A stretch of 64,000 nt of DNA, taken from positions 6,076,001-6,140,000 of the forward strand of contig NZ_CP016438.1 of the NCBI RefSeq assembly GCF_001685355.1. Reading direction: 5' to 3'. Positions 26,860 through 36,511 of this stretch are shown here, in pieces. The DNA is from Streptomyces lincolnensis (GTDB lineage: Bacteria; Actinomycetota; Actinomycetes; Streptomycetales; Streptomycetaceae). A program made the translations under genes and the position numbers. The notes under the pieces are model-generated. The model was given only the letters and a program-made list of their open reading frames with translations. It was not told the DNA's origin and ran no database searches. How positions within the stretch are numbered: the first letter of the stretch is position 1; every line of letters starts with the position of its first letter.

Positions 26860-27189
26860 TCAGTTGTTCGAGGCGCTGTCTCCGGCGCCGGCCGACGCCG
26901 ACACCAGCCGGTGCCGCGCCCGCCCCATGAGTTCCTCGCGCTCGTCCTCGGTCAGCCCGCCCCACACGCCGTACGGCTCTCTCACCGCCAGCGCGTGCGC
27001 CGCGCACTGCGCGCGCACCGGGCACCTCATGCAGACCTCCTTGGCCGAGTTCTCGCGAGCACTCCGAGCCGCACCGCGCTCGCCCTCCGGATGAAAGAAG
27101 AGCGAGCTGTCCACGCCGCGACAGGCAGCCAGGAGCTGCCAGTCCCACAGGTCCGCGTTCGGTCCGGGAAGGCGGGAGAAATCTGCCAT
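26860..27189 (-). CDS. whiD: WhiD, Wbl-family iron-sulfur sporulation regulator
   Basis: 109-residue WhiB-like protein that binds a [4Fe-4S] cluster and region 4 of the housekeeping sigma factor, needed for spore septation and wall maturation. Four cluster cysteines: Cys23, Cys53, Cys56 and Cys62 (AACRG, EVCMRCPVRAQC). The family turn GVWGGLTEDER (74-84) and the basic tail GRARHRLV follow. The sequence and its position beside bldM match S. coelicolor WhiD. ATG at 27189 preceded by AAGGGG. Transcribed away from bldM. Confidence 0.95.
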   Translation of the reverse strand: MADFSRLPGPNADLWDWQLLAACRGVDSSLFFHPEGERGAARSARENSAKEVCMRCPVRAQCAAHALAVREPYGVWGGLTEDEREELMGRARHRLVSASAGAGDSASNN

Positions 27190-27569
27190 TACGTGACCCC
27201 TTGTAGCCGTTCTGTGCGGATCCGGTGTCCACGACCGTATAACTACGATCTAAGGAGATGAAAATATGACTCATTGCGAATCTAGCCTCAGACACCAGGA
27301 AAAGGGAAGAAAAGGGTCTGAATGGGGCATGGGTTGTGATGAAACGTTGTGGGTCCGCCGTGCATGTCTGCACCGTGTCCGCACCCTCACGTAGAGTGCC
27401 GAAGATGGCACACGGCCCCGTAACTCTTTCGAGTGACCGTCGTTGAGAGTGCGAGGCGGTTGAAACAACAAGTGCTCGGGCAGGCGTCCGAGACGGTCGA
27501 CCGCACAGGTGACGATTTCGTACCAGCCTGGAGGCTCAAGGTGACGTGCATCAGCTGCGGAGGGCGGCC
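27190..27569. promoter_or_regulatory. whiD-bldM divergent promoter region
   Basis: 380 bases with no protein-coding gene. The whiD side (27230-27300) is unusually AT-rich (GTATAACTACG, ATGAAAATATGACTC) and should hold its promoter. On the bldM side are a short inverted repeat GTGCC-N6-GGCAC (near 27396-27411) and a sigma-BldN-type promoter. The long leader of bldM (~115 bases) lies before 27570. Confidence 0.7.
27419..27446 (+). promoter_or_regulatory. sigma-BldN promoter (bldMp1-like)
   Basis: CGTAAC (27419-27424), a 16-base spacer and CGTTGA (27441-27446), an exact match to the consensus I know for BldN-dependent promoters such as bldMp1. Confidence 0.85.
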
Positions 27570-28181
27570 ATGACATCCGTCCTCGTCTGCGACGACTCCC
27601 CGCTTGCCCGAGAGGCGCTCCGCCGCGCGGTCGCGACCGTGCCCGGCGTCGAGCGTGTGACGACGGCGGCCAACGGCGAGGAAGTCCTCCGCCGCTGGGG
27701 CGCCGACCGCTCGGACCTGATTCTGATGGACGTACGCATGCCCGGTCTGGGCGGCGTCGAGACCGTCCGGCGGCTGCTGTCCGCCGACCCCGGGGCGCGC
27801 ATCATCATGCTCACCGTCGCCGAGGACCTCGACGGAGTGGCCCTCGCGGTCGCCGCGGGAGCTCGGGGCTATCTGCACAAGGACGCCTCGCGCGCCGAGC
27901 TGCGGGCGACGGTGACACAGGCGCTCGCCGACCCGACCTGGCGGCTCGCCCCGCGGCGGCTGCGGTCCGCGGAGATGGGCGCTGCGCCCACGCTCACGGC
28001 GCGCGAGATCCAGGTGCTCGAAGGGATGAGCCACGGGCGGTCCAACGCGGAGATCGGGCGCGAGCTGTTCCTGTCCGAGGACACGGTCAAGACACATGCC
28101 CGGCGGTTGTTCAAGAAGCTCGGGGCTTCGGACCGGGCGCACGCGGTCGCTCTCGGGTTCCGGTGGGGTCTCGTTCGCTGA
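27570..28181 (+). CDS. bldM: BldM, atypical response regulator of aerial hyphae and sporulation
   Basis: 203 residues. Receiver domain 1-120 with CDDSP, Asp54 in LILMDVRMPGLGG, MLTVAED and a Lys in LHKDAS; C-terminal LuxR-type helix-turn-helix LTAREIQVLEGMSHGRSNAEIGRELFLSEDTVKTHARRLFKKLG. It works without typical phosphorylation and binds DNA as a homodimer or with WhiI. The ATG at 27570 gives the standard 203-residue protein; an upstream in-frame GTG would add eight residues. No kinase gene is adjacent, as expected for this orphan regulator. Confidence 0.97.
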   Translation: MTSVLVCDDSPLAREALRRAVATVPGVERVTTAANGEEVLRRWGADRSDLILMDVRMPGLGGVETVRRLLSADPGARIIMLTVAEDLDGVALAVAAGARGYLHKDASRAELRATVTQALADPTWRLAPRRLRSAEMGAAPTLTAREIQVLEGMSHGRSNAEIGRELFLSEDTVKTHARRLFKKLGASDRAHAVALGFRWGLVR

Positions 28182-28263
28182 GAGCTCGGTCATCCCAGGT
28201 CGTCGTTCTGGTGCGGGCCGTTTGTGGCTGGTCGCGCCCCGCGGCGGAAGCCGCACATGGACG

Positions 28264-28290
28264 CAGCCCCGCGCCCCTTTGGGGGCGCGG
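28264..28290 (+). terminator. bldM downstream hairpin
   Basis: CCGCGCCCC-TTT-GGGGGCGCGG hairpin in the 231-base gap after bldM. The segment 28220-28290 (GGCTGGTCGCGCCCCGCGG ... AGCCCCGCGCCCC) is a reverse-orientation variant of the dispersed repeat seen twice at 61.6-61.8 kb. Confidence 0.6.
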
Positions 28291-28412
28291 TTGCGAGGTC
28301 GGTCCATCGGTTCCCTCGGCGCCCGCTGCTCGTTTCGGCGCGGATGCCGCATCCTTGAGGTGTGGAGTTCCTCGGGGACGAGTCGGTCGAGCGGAAGGGG
28401 AGGGCGCAGGGG

Positions 28413-29090
28413 ATGAGTTCCGGCGCACCTGCTCATAACGCTTCGGTGCACAACGACCAGGGCGATGCCGCGCATCGGATGCCGCCAGGGCACCATGGAC
28501 CGATGCGCGACGACGAGGCGGGCACTGCCCCAGGGGCGATCGGTGCGCTCGTCCACCGCGCCGTCGACGGGGACGAGCAGGCCACGCACGACCTGCTCGC
28601 CCATGTCCATCCCCTGGCGCTGCGCTACTGCCGCACCCGTCTGTCCCGCCTGCCGGGCGACGCCCGGCACTTCGTGGAGGACCTGGCCCAGGAGGTCTGC
28701 GTCGCCGTCCTCCTCGCCCTGCCGCGCTACAAGGACACCGGCCGCCCCTTCGAGGCGTTCGTCTTCGCCATCGCCGCGCACAAGGTCGCCGACCTCCAGC
28801 GGGCGGCGATGCGCCACCCCGGCTCCACGGCGGTCCCCTCGGACGAGATGCCGGAGCGGCCCGACGACTCGCTCGGCCCGGAGGAGCGCGCCCTGCTCAG
28901 CAGCGACGCCGCCTGGGCCAAGAAACTGCTGGCCAATCTCCCCGAGAACCAGCGCGAGCTGTTGCTGCTGCGTATCGCGGTGGGGTTGACGGCGGAGGAG
29001 ACGGGTCAGATGTTGGGAATGTCACCCGGTGCGGTCCGTGTGGCCCAGCACCGGGCGCTGAGCAGGCTGCGGGCGCTGGCCGAGCAGTAG
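28413..29090 (+). CDS. ECF sigma factor, ShbA/SigD-like
   Basis: Predicted 225 residues. Sigma region 2: [46 protein letters not shown] and [14 protein letters not shown]. Region 4: [45 protein letters not shown]. The position between bldM and guaB matches the sigma gene called shbA in S. griseus (which drives hrdB) and sigD before guaB2 in mycobacteria. The start at ATG 28413 follows GGAGGG-type sequence; ATG 28503 (shorter, starting MRDDEAG) is a credible alternative. No anti-sigma gene is adjacent. Confidence 0.85.
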   Translation: MSSGAPAHNASVHNDQGDAAHRMPPGHHGPMRDDEAGTAPGAIGALVHRAVDGDEQATHDLLAHVHPLALRYCRTRLSRLPGDARHFVEDLAQEVCVAVLLALPRYKDTGRPFEAFVFAIAAHKVADLQRAAMRHPGSTAVPSDEMPERPDDSLGPEERALLSSDAAWAKKLLANLPENQRELLLLRIAVGLTAEETGQMLGMSPGAVRVAQHRALSRLRALAEQ

Positions 29091-29188
29091 GCCGCGTTCT
29101 TGAACGGGCGCGCCGCCGATTCCGTACGAACATACGAAGCCCGGAGCGGGTCCGAACCGTGGAATTTGCGTCCCTCGCTTCCCGTTAG

Positions 29189-30733
<1,545 letters not shown>

Positions 30734-30748
30734 TCACCAGCCTCGTCC

Positions 30749-30779
30749 AGGGCGGCTCCGGAGCATCCGGGGCCGCCCT
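30749..30779 (+). terminator. guaB-guaB3 intergenic hairpin
   Basis: AGGGCGG (30749-30755) pairs with CCGCCCT (30773-30779) around a TCCGGAGCATCCGG loop that can itself pair. It may reduce read-through between guaB and guaB3. Confidence 0.5.
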
Positions 30780-30838
30780 TGTCGTACCCGTCGGCGATAC
30801 TGGAAGACGCTGCAACGCATCAGGGAAAGGCCACACAC

Positions 30839-31963
30839 GTGACTGAGATCGAGATCGGGCGCGGCAAGCGCGGCCGCCGGGCGTACGCCTTCGACGACAT
30901 CGCCGTCGTCCCCAGCCGTCGTACGCGCGACCCGAAGGAGGTCTCGATCGCCTGGCAGATCGATGCCTACCGGTTCGAGCTGCCGTTCCTGGCCGCCCCC
31001 ATGGACTCGGTCGTCTCGCCGGCCACCGCGATCCGCATCGGCGAGCTCGGTGGTCTCGGCGTGCTGAACCTCGAAGGCCTGTGGACGCGGTACGACGACC
31101 CGCAGCCGCTGCTCGACGAGATCGTCGGCCTGCCCGTCGAGGCGGCCACCCGCCGTCTCCAGGAGATCTACGCCGCTCCCATCAAGGAGGAGCTGATCGG
31201 GCAGCGTCTGAAGGAGGTGCGCGACTCGGGTGTGGTCACCGCCGCCGCGCTCTCCCCGCAGCGCACCGCCGAGTTCTCCAAGGTGGTCGTGGACGCGGGT
31301 GTGGACATCTTCGTCATCCGCGGTACGACGGTCTCGGCGGAGCACGTCTCCGGCTCGCACGAGCCGCTGAACCTGAAGCAGTTCATCTACGAGCTCGACG
31401 TCCCGGTGATCGTCGGCGGCTGCGCCACCTATACCGCGGCCCTGCACCTGATGCGCACCGGCGCGGCGGGCGTCCTGGTCGGCTTCGGCGGCGGCGCCGC
31501 GCACACCACGCGCAACGTCCTGGGCATCCAGGTCCCGATGGCGACCGCGGTGGCCGACGTGGCGGCCGCCCGCCGCGACTACATGGACGAGTCCGGCGGC
31601 CGGTATGTGCACGTGATCGCGGACGGCGGGGTCGGCTGGTCCGGCGACCTGCCCAAGGCGATCGCCTGCGGCGCCGACGCGGTGATGATGGGTTCCCCGC
31701 TCGCGCGCGCGATCGACGCGCCCGGCAAGGGCAACCACTGGGGCATGGAGGCGGTCAACGAGGAACTGCCGCGCGGCCAGAAGGTCGACCTCGGCACGGT
31801 CGGCACCATCGAGGAGGTCCTCACCGGCCCGTCCCACACCCCGGACGGCTCGATGAACCTCTTCGGCGCCCTCCGCCGCGCCATGGCCACCACCGGCTAC
31901 AGCGAGCTCAAGGAGTTCCAGCGCGTCGAGGTGACGGTGGCGGACTCGCAGCACCGCCGGTAG
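30839..31963 (+). CDS. guaB3: GuaB3 family IMP dehydrogenase-related protein
   Basis: 374 residues, IMPDH/GMPR TIM barrel without CBS domains. N-terminus TEIEIGRGKRGRRAYAFDDIAVVPSRRTRDP, barrel strands FLAAPMDSVVSP, VIVGGCATYTAALHLMRTGAAGVLVGFGGGAAHTT, and VIADGGVGWSGDLPKAIACGADAVMMGSPLARA. GTG start with GGGAAAGG upstream. GuaB3 proteins accompany guaB throughout actinobacteria; an IMPDH activity was described for a cyanobacterial member, so a purine role is likely, but the reaction here is not settled. Confidence 0.9.
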   Translation: MTEIEIGRGKRGRRAYAFDDIAVVPSRRTRDPKEVSIAWQIDAYRFELPFLAAPMDSVVSPATAIRIGELGGLGVLNLEGLWTRYDDPQPLLDEIVGLPVEAATRRLQEIYAAPIKEELIGQRLKEVRDSGVVTAAALSPQRTAEFSKVVVDAGVDIFVIRGTTVSAEHVSGSHEPLNLKQFIYELDVPVIVGGCATYTAALHLMRTGAAGVLVGFGGGAAHTTRNVLGIQVPMATAVADVAAARRDYMDESGGRYVHVIADGGVGWSGDLPKAIACGADAVMMGSPLARAIDAPGKGNHWGMEAVNEELPRGQKVDLGTVGTIEEVLTGPSHTPDGSMNLFGALRRAMATTGYSELKEFQRVEVTVADSQHRR

Positions 31964-31975
31964 GCCGTACGACGT

Positions 31976-32013
31976 CGAAGGGGCCGCTCACCATCGGGTG
32001 GGCGGCCCCTTCG
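31976..32013. terminator. guaB3 terminator
   Basis: CGAAGGGGCCGC and GCGGCCCCTTCG form a 12-bp perfect stem with a TTGT tail. It lies between guaB3 and a convergent gene and can serve both. Confidence 0.85.
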
Positions 32014-32039
32014 TTGTGTGCGTACGTCCTGGGGGGCCC

Positions 32040-32588
32040 TTAGGAGGCGGCCTTCTTCGCGCCGGAGAACGCGGCGAAGGCGCCGATGGCGAAGAACAGG
32101 AAGGTCATCGCGTCGGCGGACTCCTTCCAGCCCTTGGTGACGTCACCGAAGTAGTCCGTGAGGACGGTGGTGACGGACACGTTGAGCTCCTCGGCACCGA
32201 TCGCCGCGATACCGATCAGCTGGCCGAGGTAGATGGCGCCCAGCGACAGCAGCGCGCTCACCACGGGCACCACCGGGTTGGAGCCGCCGATCTTGCCCGC
32301 GGCGAGGCCGACGAGGAAGCCGACGCCGATGGCCGCGTAGCCGATCTCGCGCTCGGTGGCGCCGATGATCGCGCCGTAGATGCCGGCGGTGACCAGGGCG
32401 GCGACCACGGCGGCGACGATGCCGAGGGCGACATTGCCGCGGGCGGGGGCCGGGGCGGTGACGTAGGGCGAGGGCGGCGGTACGGCGCCCGGCTGCTGGG
32501 CGAAGGGGTTGCCACCGGTGGGCTGGGGAGCGGCGGGCTGCGCGGCGTACGGGTTGCCCTCGGTGGGCGGCGGAGTTGGCTGGGTCAT
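32040..32588 (-). CDS. small Pro-rich membrane protein
   Basis: 182 residues. A cytoplasmic N-terminal tail rich in Pro, Gln and Ala (EGNPYAAQPAAPQPTGGNPFAQQPG) is followed by three or four membrane segments: GNVALGIVAAVVAALVTAGIYGAIIG, IGYAAIGVGFLVGLAAGKIGG, VVSALLSLGAIYLGQLIGIAAIG, AMTFLFFAIGAFAAFSG. ATG at 32588. No enzymatic motif. Similar tails occur in Streptomyces envelope proteins; function unknown. Confidence 0.8.
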   Translation of the reverse strand: MTQPTPPPTEGNPYAAQPAAPQPTGGNPFAQQPGAVPPPSPYVTAPAPARGNVALGIVAAVVAALVTAGIYGAIIGATEREIGYAAIGVGFLVGLAAGKIGGSNPVVPVVSALLSLGAIYLGQLIGIAAIGAEELNVSVTTVLTDYFGDVTKGWKESADAMTFLFFAIGAFAAFSGAKKAAS

Positions 32589-32797
32589 GACAGAGATCCC
32601 CCCGAGTCCCTCGCGGGACCGTGAATGAAATGAGCGGGTGTGGGTGCGCGCACGTGCGTGCGGCAGGATTCGCGCACGTTTGTGCGACGAGTCGCCGAAG
32701 AGTAGCAGGGACCCCCGCCGGTCCCACCAGTGATTTCGTGTCTCGATTTCGCTGCTTCTTGCCGCTTCGCGCTGCTTTTCGCCGCCCCCTGCCGCGC

Positions 32798-34006
32798 TCA
32801 GAGCCGGTGGGCCGCCCCCGTCGGTGTGGCCCCGCGCGTGTCCAGGAGCAACTGGGCCTTCACGGACAGGCCTTGGAGGTCGTACGTGCGGTGCTGCTGG
32901 AGCAGGATCGTCAGGTCGGCGTCGGCGGCGGCCTCGTAGAGGGAGTCGGCGCGCGGGACCGGGCGGTCCAGGACGTTCCAGGACGGGATGTGCGGGTCGT
33001 GGTAGCTGACGGAGGCGCCGAGTTGCATCAGCCGGACCGCGATCTCCTGGGCGGGGGTGGCCTGCTGGTCGGCGAGGTCGGGCTTGTAGGTGACACCGAG
33101 GAGCAGGACCCGGGCGCCGCGCGCGGACTTGCCGTGCTCGTTGAGGAGGGCCGCGGCGCGCTGGATGACGTAGCGCGGCATCTGGTGGTTGACCTGCTGG
33201 GCGAGCTCCACCATGCGCAGGGTGCGGCCGGTGTGGCCGGTCAGGTCCTGTGCGGTGGAGTGGCCGCCGACGCCGGGGCCGGGGCGGAAGGCCTGGAAGC
33301 CGAACGGCTTGGTCTCCGCGCAGCGGACGACGTCCCACAGGTCGACGCCCAACTCGTGGCACAGCACGGCCATCTCGTTGACCAGGGCGATGTTGACGTG
33401 CCGGTAGTTGGTCTCCAGGAGTTGCACGGTCTCGGCCTCGCGCGGTCCACGCGCGCGTACCACCTTGTCGGTGAGACGGCTGTAGAAGGCGGCGGCGGAC
33501 TCGGTGCAGGCGGGGGTCAGGCCACCGATCACCTTGGGGGTGTTGGCGGGGGTGAAGTCGCGGTTGCCGGGGTCGACCCGGCTGGGGGAGTAGGCGAGGT
33601 GGAAGTCGCGGCCCGCGCGCAGGCCCGAACCCTCTTCGAGGAGCGGACGCAGGAAGTCCTCGGTGGTGCCCGGGTGCACCGGCGACTCCAGGATCACCGT
33701 GGTGTGCGGGCGCAGACGGGCGGCCAGGGTGCGGGCGGCCGCCTCCACCTGGCCCAGGTCGGGTCCGCCGTCCGCGCCGGGTGGTGTGGGGGCGCAGATG
33801 ACGGCGGTGCGCACCCGGCCCAGTTCGGCCGGGCTGGTGGCGTGCCGGAAGCCCCCCGAGAGCATCCGGCGCAGTTCGGCGGGGCTGAGCGAGCCGGCCT
33901 CGGGTCCAGTGCGGAAGCCGAGCGTGGGGATGCCGGCGGCGACGGCGGCCTGGGCCAGGGGCAGTCCGTAGGGGCCGAGTCCGATGACGGCGAGATCTGC
34001 GGGCAT
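32798..34006 (-). CDS. UDP-sugar (UDP-glucose/ManNAc) dehydrogenase homologue with altered active site
   Basis: 402 residues. NAD Rossmann start AVIGLGPYGLPLAQA; domain order and motifs follow the UDP-glucose/UDP-ManNAc dehydrogenase family: LESPVHPGTT, AYSPSRVDPGN, NYRHVNIALVNEMA, RPGPGVGGHS, LLLGVTYKPDLAD. Key differences: the catalytic Cys of the GGxC motif is Ser250, the Lys of the AxxxK helix is Gln195 (AETVQLLETN), and the Glu of the SPER motif is Ser (SPSRV). The second Asp of the catalytic pair is retained (AQD). Such changes should block the two-step oxidation. Length is normal, so it is maintained as a protein; it may act only in sugar binding or have a different reaction. Confidence 0.85.
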   Translation of the reverse strand: MPADLAVIGLGPYGLPLAQAAVAAGIPTLGFRTGPEAGSLSPAELRRMLSGGFRHATSPAELGRVRTAVICAPTPPGADGGPDLGQVEAAARTLAARLRPHTTVILESPVHPGTTEDFLRPLLEEGSGLRAGRDFHLAYSPSRVDPGNRDFTPANTPKVIGGLTPACTESAAAFYSRLTDKVVRARGPREAETVQLLETNYRHVNIALVNEMAVLCHELGVDLWDVVRCAETKPFGFQAFRPGPGVGGHSTAQDLTGHTGRTLRMVELAQQVNHQMPRYVIQRAAALLNEHGKSARGARVLLLGVTYKPDLADQQATPAQEIAVRLMQLGASVSYHDPHIPSWNVLDRPVPRADSLYEAAADADLTILLQQHRTYDLQGLSVKAQLLLDTRGATPTGAAHRL

Positions 34007-34318
34007 GGCGTGGGCCGTCCTTCCCAGTAACCGAAGCGGGACAGGTGTGCAAGCCCTGTGGACAGGATGGGCGAGCGCAATGTCAGACTAGGAGTAAATA
34101 TGACCGAAATACGGGATTGATTCCGTGTGTCTTTCCGTGCGTGTGTGAGCGTTGGCCCACGTGTCCGTGAAAGTTGTCCACAGGCTGGGGGCGACTGGTG
34201 GCTGAAGTCGGGCAAGCCGGTCAGAATTTGGGCATGAGGGAAACGGGCCGGGCCACTCCTCAGGAGTGAACCGGTGCGACAGCGGTGGGACCGGCGCGAC
34301 CTACAGCGGGAGGCAGCA
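34007..34318. other. 312-base intergenic gap with two DnaA-box-like sites
   Basis: No gene is supported. Holds two matches to the Streptomyces DnaA-box consensus: CTGTCCACA on the minus strand (34057-34065) and TTGTCCACA on the plus strand (34174-34182), plus the promoter region of glpD. The AT-richer stretch 34085-34125 is a possible regulatory site. Confidence 0.5.
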
Positions 34319-36025
34319 GTGAGGACAGCGACCCTGGGGCCGGCGCAACGCGCCGAGTCACTCGCATCAATGGCCGAGCGTGAGCTGGACGTGCTGGTGG
34401 TGGGAGCGGGTGTGGTCGGCGCGGGCACCGCCCTCGACGCCGTCACCCGAGGGCTGTCCGTGGGCCTGGTCGAGGCGCGTGACTGGGCGTCCGGCACCTC
34501 CAGCCGCTCCAGCAAACTGGTCCACGGCGGCCTGCGCTATCTGGAGATGCTCGACTTCGCGCTCGTCCGCGAGGCGCTGAAGGAGCGCGGCCTGCTGCTG
34601 GAGCGGCTCGCGCCTCATCTGGTGAAGCCCGTGCCGTTCCTGTACCCCCTTCAGCACAAGGGCTGGGAGCGGTTGTACGCCGGCTCGGGCGTCGCGCTCT
34701 ACGACGCCATGTCGATGGCCCGCGGCCACGGCCGGGGCCTGCCCGTGCACCGCCATCTGAGCCGCCGTCACGCCCTGCGGGTCGCGCCCGCTCTGAAGAA
34801 GGACGCGCTGGTCGGGGCGTTGCAGTACTACGACGCCCAGATGGACGACGCCCGCTTCGTGGCGACCCTCGTGCGCACCGCGGCGGCCTACGGCGCCAAG
34901 ACCGCCAACCGCGCGCGGGTCACCGGCTTCCTGCGCGAGGGGGAGCGGGTCGTCGGCGCCCGGGTGCAGGACGTCGAGGCCGGCGGGGAGTACGAGATCC
35001 GCGCCAAGCAGGTCGTCAACGCGACCGGTGTGTGGACCGACGACACCCAGGCGATGGTCGGGGAGCGCGGCCAGTTCCACGTCCGGGCGTCCAAGGGCAT
35101 CCACCTCGTCGTCCCCAAGGACCGCATCACCTCCTCGTCCGGCCTGATCCTGCGCACCGAGAAGTCCGTCCTCTTCGTCATCCCCTGGGGCCGGCACTGG
35201 ATCATCGGGACGACGGACACCGACTGGGACCTGGACAAGGCGCACCCGGCCGCGTCCAGCGCCGACATCGACTATCTGCTGGAGCACGTGAACTCCGTGC
35301 TCGCGGTGCCGCTGACCCGCGACGACGTCCAGGGCGTGTACGCGGGACTGCGGCCGCTGCTCGCCGGTGAGTCGGACGCCACCAGCAAGCTCTCGCGCGA
35401 ACACACCGTGGCGCATCCGGTGCCGGGGCTCGTGGTCGTGGCGGGCGGCAAGTACACGACCTACCGGGTGATGGCCAAGGACGCGGTGGACGAGGCGGTG
35501 CACGGCCTCGACATGCGGGTCGCCGAGTGCGTCACGGAGGACGTGCCGCTGCTGGGCGCCGAGGGGTACCGGGCGCTGTGGAACGCGCGGGCGCGGATCG
35601 CCGCGCGGACCGGTCTGCACGTGGTGCGCGTCGAGCATCTGCTGAATCGGTACGGCGCGCTGGCGGAGGAGGTCCTCGACCTCGTCGCCGCGGACACCTC
35701 GCTCGGCGAGCCGCTGCACGCCGCCGACGACTATCTGCGCGCCGAGATCGTCTACGCCGCCTCCCACGAGGGGGCGCGGCATCTGGACGACGTCCTGACC
35801 CGGCGCACCCGTATCTCCATCGAGACCTTCGACCGGGGCACCCGCAGCGCCCGCGAGGCCGCCGAGCTGATGGCGCCGGTGCTCGGCTGGGACAAGGACC
35901 AGATCGAACGCGAGGTCGAGCACTACGAGAAGCGGGTCGAGGCGGAGCGGGAGTCGCAACGACAGCCGGACGACCTGACGGCGGACGCGGCGCGGTTGGG
36001 GGCGCCGGACATCGTGCCGCTCTAG
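34319..36025 (+). CDS. glpD: glycerol-3-phosphate dehydrogenase (FAD)
   Basis: 568-residue membrane-associated flavoprotein that oxidises glycerol-3-phosphate to dihydroxyacetone phosphate and passes electrons to the quinone pool. FAD motif DVLVVGAGVVGAGTALDAVTRG, WASGTSSRSSKLVHGGLRYLEMLDFALVREALKER (the GlpD signature), NATGVWTD, and VPWGRHWIIGTTDTDWD. The C-terminal helical DAO_C domain is present (EHLLNRYGALAEEVLDLV). GTG at 34319 has GGGAGG six bases before it. Confidence 0.95.
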   Translation: MRTATLGPAQRAESLASMAERELDVLVVGAGVVGAGTALDAVTRGLSVGLVEARDWASGTSSRSSKLVHGGLRYLEMLDFALVREALKERGLLLERLAPHLVKPVPFLYPLQHKGWERLYAGSGVALYDAMSMARGHGRGLPVHRHLSRRHALRVAPALKKDALVGALQYYDAQMDDARFVATLVRTAAAYGAKTANRARVTGFLREGERVVGARVQDVEAGGEYEIRAKQVVNATGVWTDDTQAMVGERGQFHVRASKGIHLVVPKDRITSSSGLILRTEKSVLFVIPWGRHWIIGTTDTDWDLDKAHPAASSADIDYLLEHVNSVLAVPLTRDDVQGVYAGLRPLLAGESDATSKLSREHTVAHPVPGLVVVAGGKYTTYRVMAKDAVDEAVHGLDMRVAECVTEDVPLLGAEGYRALWNARARIAARTGLHVVRVEHLLNRYGALAEEVLDLVAADTSLGEPLHAADDYLRAEIVYAASHEGARHLDDVLTRRTRISIETFDRGTRSAREAAELMAPVLGWDKDQIEREVEHYEKRVEAERESQRQPDDLTADAARLGAPDIVPL

Positions 36026-36121
36026 GAACCGGTCTCAGCAGGTCTCATCCGGCCGCCTCCGCCGGATGAAATAGGAACCGGCCTCAGCCGGTCTCAGTCG
36101 GCCTCCGCCGGATGGAAGTAG
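36021..36121. repeat. ~50-bp imperfect tandem duplication
   Basis: Two copies of a ~47-50 bp block (from TAGGAACCGG to GCCTCCGCCGGATG) lie side by side. The first copy starts at the glpD stop codon and the second contains the end of the small reverse gene, so one duplication shaped both 3' ends. Confidence 0.75.
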
Positions 36122-36315
36122 ACGGTCCCCGACCGCCAGGGGCCGTGCTCGGTGATCTCCGACTCGATGACGAGGTGTTGGACCTCGACCGGGCCCAATG
36201 CCTCGATGGAATCCGCCAGCCGGCGCAGGAGGGCCGGCACGCTGTCGCAGCCCGGACCGGCGGGATTGGCCTGGGAGAAATGGTGCACCGTCCAGTGCGG
36301 GGGAGTCTCGGACAT
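36094..36315 (-). CDS. small hypothetical protein (73 aa)
   Basis: 73 residues: MSETPPHWTVHHFSQANP, a predicted helix SVPALLRRLADSIEAL, strand EVQHLVIESEI and an acidic tail WRSGTVYFHPAEAD. No known domain. The compact alpha/beta pattern and Streptomyces codon use suggest a real gene. The C-terminus lies in a duplicated segment, which may have changed its last residues. Function unknown. Confidence 0.6.
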   Translation of the reverse strand: MSETPPHWTVHHFSQANPAGPGCDSVPALLRRLADSIEALGPVEVQHLVIESEITEHGPWRSGTVYFHPAEAD

Positions 36316-36511
36316 GGGCAGATCGTAGAACTCACTCGAACGGGTGTCGCAGGTCGGGACCTTTGAGCGAGGCCCGGCCGTTGGGTGGGGTGCGGGGCGG
36401 AACACGACGGAGAGCAGGGCCGACATCCGCCCAGGGGCACCCTGGGCGCTGGGCACTTGTCGGGTGAGGGACAATGGAGGCTCTGTCAGGGCGGGTTGCA
36501 TGAGGGGACGC

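Noticed and set aside
34057..34182. The DnaA-box pair as the replication origin
   Set aside because: Only two boxes, no dnaA/dnaN genes and no dense box array; oriC in Streptomyces has many boxes.
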